The notes: generated by a model not told the origin, from the sequence alone. Counted from the stretch's first letter, positions 28,086 to 37,174 are shown. The stretch is 64,000 bases of DNA from an uncultured Muribaculaceae bacterium (GCA_944321875.1 CALUMX010000005.1:1-64000), one strand, 5' to 3'. Made by a program: numbers and translations.

Positions 28086-30449
28086 ATGAAAAACACACGC
28101 ATCCTTACCCCGCCTTTGCTCCAACCGGCAAAGAGCGACACGACACGCCGTGTCAACCTCCGCCAGCACAACGACTGCCTCATTGCCGCCGGCGAACCCG
28201 AAACACGCTGGAAACTGCGCTTCGGCGAAACGCTGGCCGGCTGCGACCGCCGGGGCGAAACGACGTTTGTACTCACCGTCCGCGACCGGCAACTGCTTCT
28301 GGCCGCCGCCATCGAAGGCTCATCGGCGAGAGCCGTCGACCGGCCGCTCTGCACTTTGGAAGGTGATGTTGCGGGAATGGCCGCCTCAGGTGAGTTTCTG
28401 GCCATAGCCGACAGCCGGAGAATCATCCTGCTCCGCTACACGGACGACGACTACACGCTGCTCGACAGCGAAATCCGCTTTCCCGTATTTTCCTGGCAGG
28501 CAATGCTATTGGGAAGCGTAACAGCCGACCTCCCCTCGTTCACGCTGAAAGGCAGCTACCCCAATTGGACAGGAACGGTCAATGCCGATGACAAGGCCGA
28601 CATACGCCATCTGCTGAACGATGCCGTCAGCTCTCTCCGCCGCGACGCCGGCCGAAACCGCGGATACCTGATGCCGGTCGCCGTCAGGACGGCTCTGCGG
28701 CTGGCCGACGACAGCCTGCTATGGTGCAACGAGTGGCCGTTGCTCGGCACGCGTCCGGAAATCGAGACGCTGGCACGCACCCATCCCGACAACCGCAACC
28801 AGATAGAACCATCCTCTCTGAGCGTGCCGTTATGGAGACCGGCTTTTACCGTGGCCGACGCCGGACTCGGGAACTGGAGACCGCTGGTGAAGGCCATCGA
28901 GTTTTATGTGACCGACGAACTGCCGCTGACCACGGGCGACATCCGCGCCTTTCTCGAGAAACGGCAAGTGGGCACGCCCGAATACTTCATCCGTCTTTCC
29001 GGCCTGACCCCGATAGGCAACACGGAAGACCACAGCGTCATCACGCAGACCCGCGGACGGCGCGTGGCCGTCATCAGCGACATCGATGCCTTCCTGCAGG
29101 GCAAGGTTACGGGCGACGGCATCGCTCCGACCTCCTCCCCCGACTGTTTCGCCCTATTATCTCCCACGACAGAGGAAAGCGCGGAATGGCAACGGCGGCT
29201 GCCTCCTTTCGCAGCCCGGACGCTGTGCGACGTGGGAGGCGAGCTCTTCTGCGGCGACCTTCTCACCGGATTCCACCGGCCGGGCGCATTCCTTTCGTTC
29301 TGCGATGCCGGCCAACTGACCGACGGTCCGGCAGAAACCACCGTCATCGCCGAGATTGCCACAACCGAGGGAATCTCCCGACTTGTCCACACCGAAACCG
29401 CCACCCGCTACAGCCTGACTCTCGGCCGCCTCCTTGTCTATCCCGACAACCGGGCATTGCGTCTGACGCTTACCGCAGTCAAGGACGGCCACAAATACAC
29501 GCTGTCCGTCCCGCTTACGGCATCCGTGTCGGGTAATTTTGCCTATGCGCTGGCGGAGGACGAACCGTTCCAACTGTCAGCCGACGCCTCCGCGGTTATT
29601 CCCGAGCCGGACGAACGGCCCCGGCACGATGCCTCTGCCATCGTAAGAAGCGCCGCCGGCAATCCGCTGCAATGGCACTTCTGCACACGCTCCACCAACC
29701 GTGGAGTAATTGCGTTGCAACCCTCGTTCCGCTACGGGTCGTCGTGGCTCGTAGGACGCAGCCCGGTCTGCTTTTTCGCCGCCGACGGAGTCTACCTGTT
29801 GTCGTTCGACAACCGGGGAGGCTTTACAGCCGCCACCCGCATTTCCCGACGGCAACTGAAAGCTCCCGGAACGGTTACGGCTACCGAAAACGGACTGGCA
29901 TTCATCGACACCAACGGCGAACTCTGCCTCTACGAAGGCAGCCGCGTGAAGCCGACAGGCATTTTCCAGCCGGGCACAACAAGTATGGGCTATTCGACCC
30001 GCTACGGAGAAATCTGGCTGACTGCGGCCGAATCGGCACTCATCGTCGAGCGCACGCTCCACTGCTACCGCCGTCCGCTCCCAAACGCCCGAATCAACGG
30101 CGGATGGCTTCTCGCGGACGGCGCTCTTTCCCTGACTGAAAGCGAGTCGGACACGCCGGTTAGCATCGAACTGACAACTCACCCGACCGACACCGGCTGG
30201 CAACGTCCTGAACTTGTCACATGGGACATAGCATCGGACAACGCCGACCTCTCGCTGACCGTCTATGCAGAAAACGGCCATTCCTGCCACGGCCGACGCC
30301 TGTCAAGTCTCCACGTCGGCGGACGGATAGGCTCGCCCATCCATCACCGCCTTCTCGCACCACCGACACGCACCCTGCGGCTTTCCGTCGAGGGACGCGC
30401 CCTTCCCGGTTCCTGCATTTATCCCATCCGCATCGCCACATCACGCTGA
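28086..30449 (+). CDS. large orphan protein of unknown function, beta-rich
   Basis: 787 residues, no signal peptide or membrane helix, and many short beta-prone stretches with turn motifs (TGIFQPGTTSMGYS, GEIWLTAAESALIVE) suggesting propeller-like or jelly-roll domains. A segment at about residues 193-221 (MPVAVRTALRLADDSLLWC) resembles in pattern a recurrent 'VRYALRLYDGS' segment I associate with large hypothetical proteins of Bacteroidales, some in prophage tail regions; this is recollection, not a search. A possible phage-derived or baseplate-like relative is therefore inference. Codon use matches the neighbours, so recent transfer is not indicated. It stands alone with its own promoter and terminator. 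Confidence 0.75.
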   Translation: MKNTRILTPPLLQPAKSDTTRRVNLRQHNDCLIAAGEPETRWKLRFGETLAGCDRRGETTFVLTVRDRQLLLAAAIEGSSARAVDRPLCTLEGDVAGMAASGEFLAIADSRRIILLRYTDDDYTLLDSEIRFPVFSWQAMLLGSVTADLPSFTLKGSYPNWTGTVNADDKADIRHLLNDAVSSLRRDAGRNRGYLMPVAVRTALRLADDSLLWCNEWPLLGTRPEIETLARTHPDNRNQIEPSSLSVPLWRPAFTVADAGLGNWRPLVKAIEFYVTDELPLTTGDIRAFLEKRQVGTPEYFIRLSGLTPIGNTEDHSVITQTRGRRVAVISDIDAFLQGKVTGDGIAPTSSPDCFALLSPTTEESAEWQRRLPPFAARTLCDVGGELFCGDLLTGFHRPGAFLSFCDAGQLTDGPAETTVIAEIATTEGISRLVHTETATRYSLTLGRLLVYPDNRALRLTLTAVKDGHKYTLSVPLTASVSGNFAYALAEDEPFQLSADASAVIPEPDERPRHDASAIVRSAAGNPLQWHFCTRSTNRGVIALQPSFRYGSSWLVGRSPVCFFAADGVYLLSFDNRGGFTAATRISRRQLKAPGTVTATENGLAFIDTNGELCLYEGSRVKPTGIFQPGTTSMGYSTRYGEIWLTAAESALIVERTLHCYRRPLPNARINGGWLLADGALSLTESESDTPVSIELTTHPTDTGWQRPELVTWDIASDNADLSLTVYAENGHSCHGRRLSSLHVGGRIGSPIHHRLLAPPTRTLRLSVEGRALPGSCIYPIRIATSR

Positions 30450-30465
30450 GCGACAGACAAAAGCA

Positions 30466-30516
30466 AGCGGCGCTCCCTATCGGTAATTCCGACACGGAGC
30501 GCCGCTCTTTATTTTT
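30466..30516. terminator. bidirectional terminator between convergent genes
   Basis: AGCGGCGCTCC (30466-30476) pairs exactly with GGAGCGCCGCT (30496-30506), followed by TTATTTTTTC on the plus strand. Confidence 0.9.
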
Positions 30517-30520
30517 TCTT

Positions 30521-30964
30521 CTATTTTTTCTCCTGCAAATCGACCAACAGCATGCGGACCTCGCATGAATCCTTGCCGACACAGGCAGCTGTACCGATTC
30601 CCCACATAAAAGCCGCATCAGGGCCAAACTTCTGCTTAAAGGCGAAAAGTGCATCCAACTCACTCATCAAAAAAAGATGCTGCTCCGAACTGCAGAAATA
30701 AACCATCACCCGGGAAGCAGAGAACACGTCAAACATCGGAGCCACCGCCTCAGCCTGCGCCACCGCCGCGTCAATTGATTGCCTTAACCTGTCCGCGCCC
30801 TCTCCACGTCCTTCCAGGCACAGCGCATTCGCGGCCCCCTTGACAGTCATATCGACATCTACGGCGTCGAACGAAATAATCTGACGACTGACATTCGACA
30901 ACATTTGAATCATCTCTTCTTTCAATTCCTCCATTTCAGAGGCGTAATAAACATGTTTTTTCAT
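30521..30964 (-). CDS. small protein resembling the isolated C-terminal domain of FtsZ
   Basis: 147 residues. The order VDVDMTVKGAANALCLEGRG, GEGADRLRQSIDAAV (54-68), ASRVMVYFCSSEQ, a helix MSELDALFAFK, then AAFMWGIGTA and CEVRMLLVDL closely follows the FtsZ C-terminal (tubulin C) domain pattern of 'GxA-GExRAxxA', 'GxLVNI', 'ANVIxGTxxD' and 'RVTVVATG'. The GTP-binding domain, including the GGGTGTG loop, is absent. The first 30 residues are a charged helix. A role in modulating cell division or another tubulin-like polymer is inference. Single gene. Confidence 0.65.
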   Translation of the reverse strand: MKKHVYYASEMEELKEEMIQMLSNVSRQIISFDAVDVDMTVKGAANALCLEGRGEGADRLRQSIDAAVAQAEAVAPMFDVFSASRVMVYFCSSEQHLFLMSELDALFAFKQKFGPDAAFMWGIGTAACVGKDSCEVRMLLVDLQEKK

Positions 30965-31099
30965 ACTAATATCTTTTCAATTAATAAACAACGGCGCCAT
31001 CCGGCAACAGATTTCCCTACAGTTGCGCCACGCTGTACAGATTACCTCACTAAGGTAGCCGATTCCCTCCACACCGACAAATTTCACCCACGAAAAAAA

Positions 31100-31129
31100 G
31101 CCCGGCAAGCCAACCATGACTTGCCGGGC
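31100..31129 (-). terminator. terminator of the BspA-like gene
   Basis: GCCCGGCAAG (31100-31109) and CTTGCCGGGC (31120-31129) form a perfect stem followed on the minus strand by seven Ts. Confidence 0.92.
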
Positions 31130-31169
31130 GTAAATTACCGGATGAAATCCCTATGGATTGCTACCGTTC

Positions 31170-33185
31170 TTATTTAACCACCTTGAAGGTGTAGGCCTTG
31201 CTGCCGTCAAATACGCGGATAACATACACACCGTTAGCTCCGGCCTTGAGCAGTACAGAGCCGCTGGCGTTGTTCACCTTGCTGACAAGAGCGCCTGTCG
31301 TGCTGTACATCTCTACCGTCGCATTCTGTGCGTCGCCGAGAACAACGTTGAAACCTTCAGCCGTGTTGAGTACGAGGCAATTGCTGCTCTCCACCTTGCA
31401 AGCAGAAGAATTCTCCTTGCCCACAAACTGAATAGTCATCGCCTGGTTCAAAACGCCTTCGCTGTCCTTGATGAATCCGGCAGGAAGTTTCACGAAATAG
31501 TCAACGCCACCTTCGAGTACGATTGGCTGTACGTAGCCTTCGCCATACTCATCCTGCGGGAATACGGAAACCGTCATCTTGTCTGCAGAATTGTTGACTG
31601 CCATCCAGCCGAAATCCTCTACCGGCTCGCCATAAATTTCAGAGCCCTTGGAAACTGTGATTTCCGGCAACGAATTTACGACAGTTGCCTCAGACGGGAA
31701 CGTAATGTCGATTGTGCCGAGTTCTGAAAGCTCAGACTCTGCCGCCGGAGTAAAGCTGTCAGGGAAGAATACAGGAGCCTCTGTGTCGACGATGTTAGAG
31801 AACTCAGAGCCCCAGTAAGAATCCTTGTAAGCCTCCAGACGTCCCTTCGGAACAGAAACCGTTACATTGTCGCGGTCGATGTAGCCGAACGGGTGGTCAC
31901 CTTCCTCATAGAAATCCAAATAAGCCGGTTCAGCACCGAGGCAGTGCACCTCAGTCAGCGCCTTGCAAAGGTAGAAGGCATGGAAGCCGACATAGTTGAT
32001 TGAAGACGGCAATGTGATGGACTGCAGGTTCTCGCATTGACCCATAACACCGTCGTAAAGAGTTGTCATGCCCTCCGGGAAAGCAAATGACGTGAACTGA
32101 GTTCCCGCAAGAGCCTGCTCACCCATATAGAGCAAGGAAGCCGGAGTGTTCATCTCACTCAGAGAGGAGAAAGTGAAAGCATAGCTGTCGAAAGCACGCA
32201 TGGTTTCCGGCAAGGTGAGCTTCTGAATTTGCGCCGCATAGAACGCACCGCCGCCAATACCACGGCATCCGTCGAGTACGGTGTATTCCGCAGCACCCTT
32301 CGTTGGATATGCAGCAAGGATAAGACCGTCCTTCGTGTAGACCACACCGTCTACGGCCTTATATTGCTCGTTGTTCTCAGCCACCGTAAATGCAGTTATC
32401 TGAGTCTGGCCGAAAGTTGCGTTACCGATAGTCTTCACATTCGCAGGAATATTGACAGATGTCAGACCTGCCTCAAGGAACACGTTGTCATCGAGAGTAA
32501 CCAACGATTCCGGCAAAGTGATTTCCGTAAGTTTTGGACATTGACGGAAAGCACCATTGGAAAGTGTCTCCAAACCTTCGTTCAACGTCACCTTTGCCAG
32601 TTCCTCACAAAGCTGGAATGCGTTGTCGCCGATGCTCTTGCAAGTAGCCGGAATGGTGATTTCCTTCAAAGGAACCTTGTAGAAAGCACCGTTACCGATA
32701 GAAGTGTACTGACCTTTGATTTCAATGTTGGTCATAGAGGAGTTGCGTGCAAAGCAACTTTCCGGAATAACGGTCACACCTGCAGGAACAACGACATTGT
32801 TCAACGCGTCGTTGTAGGCAAGTGCATAGCGTCCGAGCGTAGTGAGCGTTTCCGGGAGCACAACCTCTACCAAGGCATCATTGGAATAGATGGCTGTCTC
32901 CTTCAGTTCCGTAACAGAAGCAGGAAGTACGAGCTTTGTCAAGTCAGACCATTTGATGGCTTCTTCCTCAATGGAAGTCACACTGTAGGTCTTTCCTTCA
33001 TTTACGACTTCGGAAGGAACCGTCAGCTCCGTAGCGGCAAACTCGTCAGTAAGTCCGCTGAGGCCGACCGTCTTTTCTCCGGTAACAATGTATTCCACAT
33101 TGTCAACCACAAATGTTGCAGCCTCTTGAGCGAAAGCAGAAGTCGCCAATGACGCAGCAAAGACAAGAGTAAAGATTTTCTTCAT
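31170..33185 (-). CDS. secreted BspA-like leucine-rich-repeat surface protein
   Basis: Signal peptide (cleavage near AFAQ), then about twelve LRR_5 repeats of roughly 23 residues over residues 50-420 (for example TLNEGLETLSNGAFRQCPKL, EITLPESLVTLDDNVFLEAG), a beta-sandwich region, and a C-terminal domain ending AYTFKVVK preceded by MYSTTGALVSKV and GVYVIRVFDGS, the pattern of type IX secretion sorting domains. It should be secreted and surface-attached; the BspA family includes adhesins binding fibronectin or matrix components. 671 residues, single gene with a promoter at 33214-33243. Confidence 0.88.
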   Translation of the reverse strand: MKKIFTLVFAASLATSAFAQEAATFVVDNVEYIVTGEKTVGLSGLTDEFAATELTVPSEVVNEGKTYSVTSIEEEAIKWSDLTKLVLPASVTELKETAIYSNDALVEVVLPETLTTLGRYALAYNDALNNVVVPAGVTVIPESCFARNSSMTNIEIKGQYTSIGNGAFYKVPLKEITIPATCKSIGDNAFQLCEELAKVTLNEGLETLSNGAFRQCPKLTEITLPESLVTLDDNVFLEAGLTSVNIPANVKTIGNATFGQTQITAFTVAENNEQYKAVDGVVYTKDGLILAAYPTKGAAEYTVLDGCRGIGGGAFYAAQIQKLTLPETMRAFDSYAFTFSSLSEMNTPASLLYMGEQALAGTQFTSFAFPEGMTTLYDGVMGQCENLQSITLPSSINYVGFHAFYLCKALTEVHCLGAEPAYLDFYEEGDHPFGYIDRDNVTVSVPKGRLEAYKDSYWGSEFSNIVDTEAPVFFPDSFTPAAESELSELGTIDITFPSEATVVNSLPEITVSKGSEIYGEPVEDFGWMAVNNSADKMTVSVFPQDEYGEGYVQPIVLEGGVDYFVKLPAGFIKDSEGVLNQAMTIQFVGKENSSACKVESSNCLVLNTAEGFNVVLGDAQNATVEMYSTTGALVSKVNNASGSVLLKAGANGVYVIRVFDGSKAYTFKVVK

Positions 33186-33213
33186 AAATATAGCGTTTAG
33201 TGGTTATTTCCTA

Positions 33214-33243
33214 CAAAAATAGCAATTTTCGTCAAGATTCAAA
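33214..33243 (-). promoter_or_regulatory. promoter of the BspA-like gene
   Basis: Read leftward: TTTG (33243-33240), 18 bases, TATTTTTG (33221-33214). Confidence 0.6.
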
Positions 33244-33303
33244 TCAAAAACGCCACTGTTTAACTCAAAAAAGTATCAATTGGTCAATTGAGCGCATAAA
33301 AAA

Positions 33304-33344
33304 GCCGGACTCCAAAAGTCGGATATAAGACTTTCAGAGTCCGG
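33304..33344 (-). terminator. terminator of the aroQ-pyk-methyltransferase operon
   Basis: A long imperfect stem (CCGGACTC and AAAGTC with their complements) is followed on the minus strand by TTTTTT, directly past the methyltransferase gene. Confidence 0.88.
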
Positions 33345-33378
33345 TTCTTATGTTATAAATGAATAAGGCGAAGCTAAT

Positions 33379-34014
33379 TTACGGCAACTTGTGTATCAGC
33401 GTCAAGCCGTCGCGCAGAGGCAGGATGACTTTCTCCACGCGCTTGTCGCGGGCCACAAAGTTATTGAACTCAAGGATTCCGGCCGTCTGGGCATCGAGTT
33501 TCTTGCCGTAATCGACCACCTTGCCGTCCCAAAGCGTATTGTCGGCAATGATGAAGCCGCCGGGAGTGACGTAGTCAAACACCAGGTTGTAATATTCCAG
33601 ATACTGACGCTTGTTGGCATCGATAAACACCAGGTCGAACGTCAGACCGAGTTGCGGAATGATTTCGCGCGCGTCGCCCACATGGAGCTTCAGCCTGTCG
33701 GCATGAGGCGAATTCTCGAAATGCTCGCGGATGAAGTCCTCCAGCTCGTCGTCAATCTCAATGGTGTGCAACTCCCCGTCGCCCGTCATACCGTCGGCCA
33801 GCGACAGTGCCGAATAGCCGGTAAACGTACCCAGCTCCAGAATGTTTTTCGGACGAATCATGCGCACGAACATCTTGAGCAGCTTTCCCTGCAGATGTCC
33901 GGAGCACATGCGCGGACGGAGATGAAACAAATGCGTCTCCCGGTCGAGCCGGCTCAGCATCTCCCCTTCCTCGTCGATATGCGACAGGATGTAATCCTCC
34001 AGTTCTTCAGTCAT
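33379..34014 (-). CDS. class I SAM-dependent O-methyltransferase
   Basis: Belongs to the caffeoyl-CoA/catechol O-methyltransferase family: the SAM motif ILELGTFTGYSALSLADG, the acidic end of strand 2 (LHTIEIDDEL), the metal-binding FDLVFIDANKRQYLEYY and IIADNTLWDGKV segments. Length 211 residues. In vivo substrate unknown. Its start is 3 bases past the pyruvate kinase stop, so it is co-translated or co-transcribed with pyk. Confidence 0.9.
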   Translation of the reverse strand: MTEELEDYILSHIDEEGEMLSRLDRETHLFHLRPRMCSGHLQGKLLKMFVRMIRPKNILELGTFTGYSALSLADGMTGDGELHTIEIDDELEDFIREHFENSPHADRLKLHVGDAREIIPQLGLTFDLVFIDANKRQYLEYYNLVFDYVTPGGFIIADNTLWDGKVVDYGKKLDAQTAGILEFNNFVARDKRVEKVILPLRDGLTLIHKLP

Positions 34015-34017
34015 TTT

Positions 34018-35502
34018 CTATTCCGGTTTTTCGAGATTCGGCAAATCATACACGGCGTAGTTCTCCATTACGTCACCCACGCGGTTCACCTCAAGGAACG
34101 TCGTACCCTTGCCCTCGCCGAAGCCGCCGCCCATGTAGGCGATTTTATCGTCGGGAGTAATCAGGCCAAGCTCAATCAGGTGGCGCAGACCATTATAGAG
34201 ATATTCGCGTGAAGTAGCATCCTTCTTCTGGTAAAGCGGATAGACACCATAGGACAGAGCGAGCAGACGGGTTACATGCTCATGATAGCACAAGGCCAGC
34301 GTCGGGCTGATACCGCGGAAAGCCGCCAGATAGCGCGCCGTACGGCCTGTGTAGCTGTCGGTCACGATGGCACGCGTGCCGAGCGCATATTGCGAGTCGA
34401 CTGCTCCGTGAGCGAGGAATGAGGTGGTGTCAGTCTCCGTGCGGCAGAACAGCGTAGCTCCCGCTCCGGCAAACATCGCCGGATTCTCGCGGAGGGTCTG
34501 CTCCGTCTCGCTGATGATGCGCGTCATCGTCGAGATAGCCTCTACCGGATACTTACCGTAGGCCGTCTCACCGCTAAGCATCAACGCATCGGTGCGTTGG
34601 ATGACAGCATTGGCGATGTCGGACACCTCGGCACGTGTCGGACGAGGATTGGAAATCATCGTGTGCAGCATCTGGGTTGCCACGATAACCGGCTTATGGC
34701 AATTGATACATTTCTGAATGAGGATGCGCTGAATGAGCGGAATGCGCTCTGCCGGAATCTCGATACCGAGGTCGCCGCGCGCCACCATCACACCGTAGGC
34801 CACCTCCAGAATCTCGTCGATATTGTCGACACCTTCCTGGTTCTCAATCTTGGCGATAATCTTAATCGGGCTGTTGTGTGCGTCGAGGATGGCCTGAATG
34901 TCGAGCACGTCCTGCTTGCTGCGCACGAAGGAGTGGGCAATGAAGTCAACACCCATCTCGATGGCATATCCGATATTGGTAATGTCGCGCTGTGTCAGCG
35001 ACGGCAGCTTGATGCTCGCTCCCGGGATGTTGACACTTTTGCGTGAACCAAGCTCACCGTTGTTCTGAGCCGTACATTTCAGCACACCGTCCTCAACGGC
35101 GTCAACGAGAAAATCCAGCTCTCCGTCGTCCATCAGCATGTGCATTCCCGGCTTCACGTCGTCAGCGATGCCCGGATAGCTCAGGCAGATGCACTCCTTC
35201 GTCGACAACTCATCGGGCATACCCTTGATTTCCACCTTGTCGCCGGCAACAAACTCAAAGTTGACACCGCCCTCGTTGGCCGTCGTGCGCACCTCCGGAC
35301 CCTTCGTATCCATCAGGATACCAATACGGTCGGACACTGCCCTTACGTTGTCGATGATGCGTTGGAAACCCTCACGCTGCAGATGGGCCGAGTTCATGCG
35401 GACCACGTTCAGACCGTTCTCATACAGCGACTTGATAAAATCGACGTCGCAGCGGTGGTCAGACACCGTTGCTACTATTTTTGTGAACTTGTTTCGTATC
35501 AT
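34018..35502 (-). CDS. pyk: pyruvate kinase
   Basis: Forms pyruvate and ATP from phosphoenolpyruvate at the end of glycolysis. The N-terminal TKIVATVS, the substrate/metal segment MVARGDLGIEIP, and MLSGETAYGKYPVEA are diagnostic. Length 494 residues; the C-terminal allosteric domain is present. Middle gene of aroQ-pyk-methyltransferase, 54 bases after aroQ. Confidence 0.96.
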   Translation of the reverse strand: MIRNKFTKIVATVSDHRCDVDFIKSLYENGLNVVRMNSAHLQREGFQRIIDNVRAVSDRIGILMDTKGPEVRTTANEGGVNFEFVAGDKVEIKGMPDELSTKECICLSYPGIADDVKPGMHMLMDDGELDFLVDAVEDGVLKCTAQNNGELGSRKSVNIPGASIKLPSLTQRDITNIGYAIEMGVDFIAHSFVRSKQDVLDIQAILDAHNSPIKIIAKIENQEGVDNIDEILEVAYGVMVARGDLGIEIPAERIPLIQRILIQKCINCHKPVIVATQMLHTMISNPRPTRAEVSDIANAVIQRTDALMLSGETAYGKYPVEAISTMTRIISETEQTLRENPAMFAGAGATLFCRTETDTTSFLAHGAVDSQYALGTRAIVTDSYTGRTARYLAAFRGISPTLALCYHEHVTRLLALSYGVYPLYQKKDATSREYLYNGLRHLIELGLITPDDKIAYMGGGFGEGKGTTFLEVNRVGDVMENYAVYDLPNLEKPE

Positions 35503-35556
35503 ATTCTATTCTTAGATGCTTATATAAATTATACCTCTACTACATTATTCTTTCCA

Positions 35557-35991
35557 TCAACCCTCTGCCTGAGCAGCATGAAGCAACGCTTCTAGCGCCA
35601 GCCGGTAGCTGTCGAGCCCGAAACCCGCTATCACACCCTTGCAGGCCGGAGCAATCATCGACTGCCGGCGATATTCCTCGCGGGCATGCACATTGGAAAT
35701 ATGAACCTCAACGACAGGAGCCGTTATCGACCGGATGGCATCGGCCAAAGCTATTGACGTATGCGTGTAGGCGCCGGCATTCAGAATGATGCCGTCGCAG
35801 TCAAATCCGTTACGGTGCAGCTCGTCGATGAGCGCGCCTTCGTGATTACTCTGAAAATAGTCGATTTCCACCAACGGGTAAGCAGATTTCAGGTCCTGAA
35901 GATAGTCGGAAAACGAGCGGTCGCCGTAGACCGTCTTTTCTCTGACACCGAGAAGATTCAGATTTGGACCGTTGATAATTAAAACTTTCAT
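35557..35991 (-). CDS. aroQ: 3-dehydroquinate dehydratase, type II
   Basis: Third step of the shikimate pathway. GPNLNLLGVREKTVYG carries catalytic Tyr22; FQSNHEG, NAGAYTHTSIALADA and VEVHISNVHAREEYRRQS hold the His102 and Arg residues of the active site. Length 144 residues, the dodecameric small form. Leading gene of the operon with pyk and the methyltransferase. Confidence 0.95.
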   Translation of the reverse strand: MKVLIINGPNLNLLGVREKTVYGDRSFSDYLQDLKSAYPLVEIDYFQSNHEGALIDELHRNGFDCDGIILNAGAYTHTSIALADAIRSITAPVVEVHISNVHAREEYRRQSMIAPACKGVIAGFGLDSYRLALEALLHAAQAEG

Positions 35992-36031
35992 AATTCTGCC
36001 TATTTATCGAAACCTTCTTTCGGAAAATTCC

Positions 36032-36039
36032 TACCTTTG
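36032..36039 (+). promoter_or_regulatory. -7 box of the xerD-like gene
   Basis: TACCTTTG, 68 bases before the start. No good -33 partner. Confidence 0.5.
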
Positions 36040-36069
36040 CAATTGAAAAATTCTCCGTCAATTTCGTTG

Positions 36070-36077
36070 CAAATTTA
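36070..36077 (-). promoter_or_regulatory. -7 box of the aroQ operon
   Basis: TAAATTTG read leftward. It lies downstream of the rightward xerD box, so the two predicted transcripts overlap at their 5' ends. Confidence 0.5.
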
Positions 36078-36107
36078 GTAATTTTCAGCCAAATCTCCAT
36101 AAATTTT

Positions 36108-37028
36108 ATGCAGGAAATACAAAATTTCGATGCCATCATCGAGCAATACAAGGCTTATCTCTCTCTGGAAAAAGGATTGGCAGCCAATACGGTCAGCAGC
36201 TACGACGACGATGTCCGCAAACTGCTGCGCTACGTTGCCGACGAGCGCAAGAGCCTGGAAGAAATTACGGAGGACGACCTGCACACTTTTCTGGCAGCCC
36301 TGCACGACGTCGGCATCCAGCCCCGCTCACAAGCCCGCATCATTTCGGGCATACGCTCCTTTTTCCATTTCCTGAAGATGGAGAAAATCATTACAAAAAA
36401 TCCGGCTTCGCTCATCGAGCATCCCAAAATCGGCCGTCAGCTGCCCGACGTGCTGACCGTGGAGGAAATCGACGCCATGGAGGCGGCCATCGACGTGTCG
36501 ACCTATGAGGGTTGCCGCAACCGTGCCATTATCGAGACGATGTACAGTTGCGGCCTGCGTGTCTCGGAACTGGTAGGGCTGAAAATGTCGAATGTCTATC
36601 TCGACGAGGAATATATTATTGTAGAGGGAAAAGGAAGCAAGCAGCGACTCGTCCCCATATCGAAGGCGGCGGCCGGCGAGATTGTCAACTACCTGGAACG
36701 CCGGAGCGAGCTCTGCGTAAAGCGCGAGGCTTCCGACATTCTTTTCCTCAACCGGCGCGGCGGTGCGCTCTCCCGCGTGATGGTATTCTACATTGTCCGC
36801 GACCTTTGTGAGGCGTGCGGCATCAAGAAGCGCATCAGCCCGCACTCCCTGCGGCATTCCTTCGCCACCCACCTGCTTGAGGGCGGCGCCAACCTTCGTG
36901 CCATCCAGCAAATGCTCGGCCACGAAAGCATCACAACAACGGAAATCTACGTGCATATCGACCGTTCCTTCCTCCGGCAGGAAATCATCGACCACCATCC
37001 GCGCAGCCATCGCAAAGCTCAGCAATAG
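36108..37028 (+). CDS. xerD: tyrosine recombinase, XerD-type
   Basis: Site-specific recombinase of chromosome dimer resolution. The N-terminal SAM-like core-binding domain (YKAYLSLEKGLAANTVSSY) precedes the catalytic domain with Arg151 (CGLRVSEL), Lys175 (EGKGSK), His246 and Arg249 (HSLRHSF), His272 (LGHESI) and nucleophile Tyr281 (EIYVHI). Length 306 residues, as XerC/XerD. No inverted repeats or cargo flank it, so a housekeeping role is more likely than a mobile integrase. XerC versus XerD cannot be settled here. tRNA-Leu lies directly downstream on the other strand. Confidence 0.88.
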   Translation: MQEIQNFDAIIEQYKAYLSLEKGLAANTVSSYDDDVRKLLRYVADERKSLEEITEDDLHTFLAALHDVGIQPRSQARIISGIRSFFHFLKMEKIITKNPASLIEHPKIGRQLPDVLTVEEIDAMEAAIDVSTYEGCRNRAIIETMYSCGLRVSELVGLKMSNVYLDEEYIIVEGKGSKQRLVPISKAAAGEIVNYLERRSELCVKREASDILFLNRRGGALSRVMVFYIVRDLCEACGIKKRISPHSLRHSFATHLLEGGANLRAIQQMLGHESITTTEIYVHIDRSFLRQEIIDHHPRSHRKAQQ

Positions 37029-37081
37029 CACAGATAAACAAAAAAAGTGTGAGTCTTTTCAGACTCACACTCTCTATTTCG

Positions 37082-37164
37082 TACCCGAGATCGGACTCGA
37101 ACCGACAAGGTTGTTCACCACTAGAACCTGAAACTAGCGCGTCTACCAATTTCGCCACCCGGGT
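37082..37164 (-). tRNA. tRNA-Leu (anticodon CAG)
   Basis: Read leftward, all arms fold: acceptor ACCCGGG / CTCGGGT, D arm GCG...CGC, anticodon arm CTAGT-TTCAGGT-TCTAG with anticodon CAG, a 14-base long variable arm (class II, Leu-type), and T arm GTCGG-TTCGAGT-CCGAT. The discriminator is A; CCA is not encoded. The pair at positions 31-39 is T-T, a mismatch at the base of the anticodon loop. 83 bases. Confidence 0.95.
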
Positions 37165-37174
37165 ATTTCGACGA

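Noticed and set aside
36108-37164. XerD-like recombinase next to a tRNA as an integrated element
   Set aside because: No direct repeat of the tRNA 3' end, no cargo, normal codon use and a full-length housekeeping-type protein. A resident XerD role is simpler.
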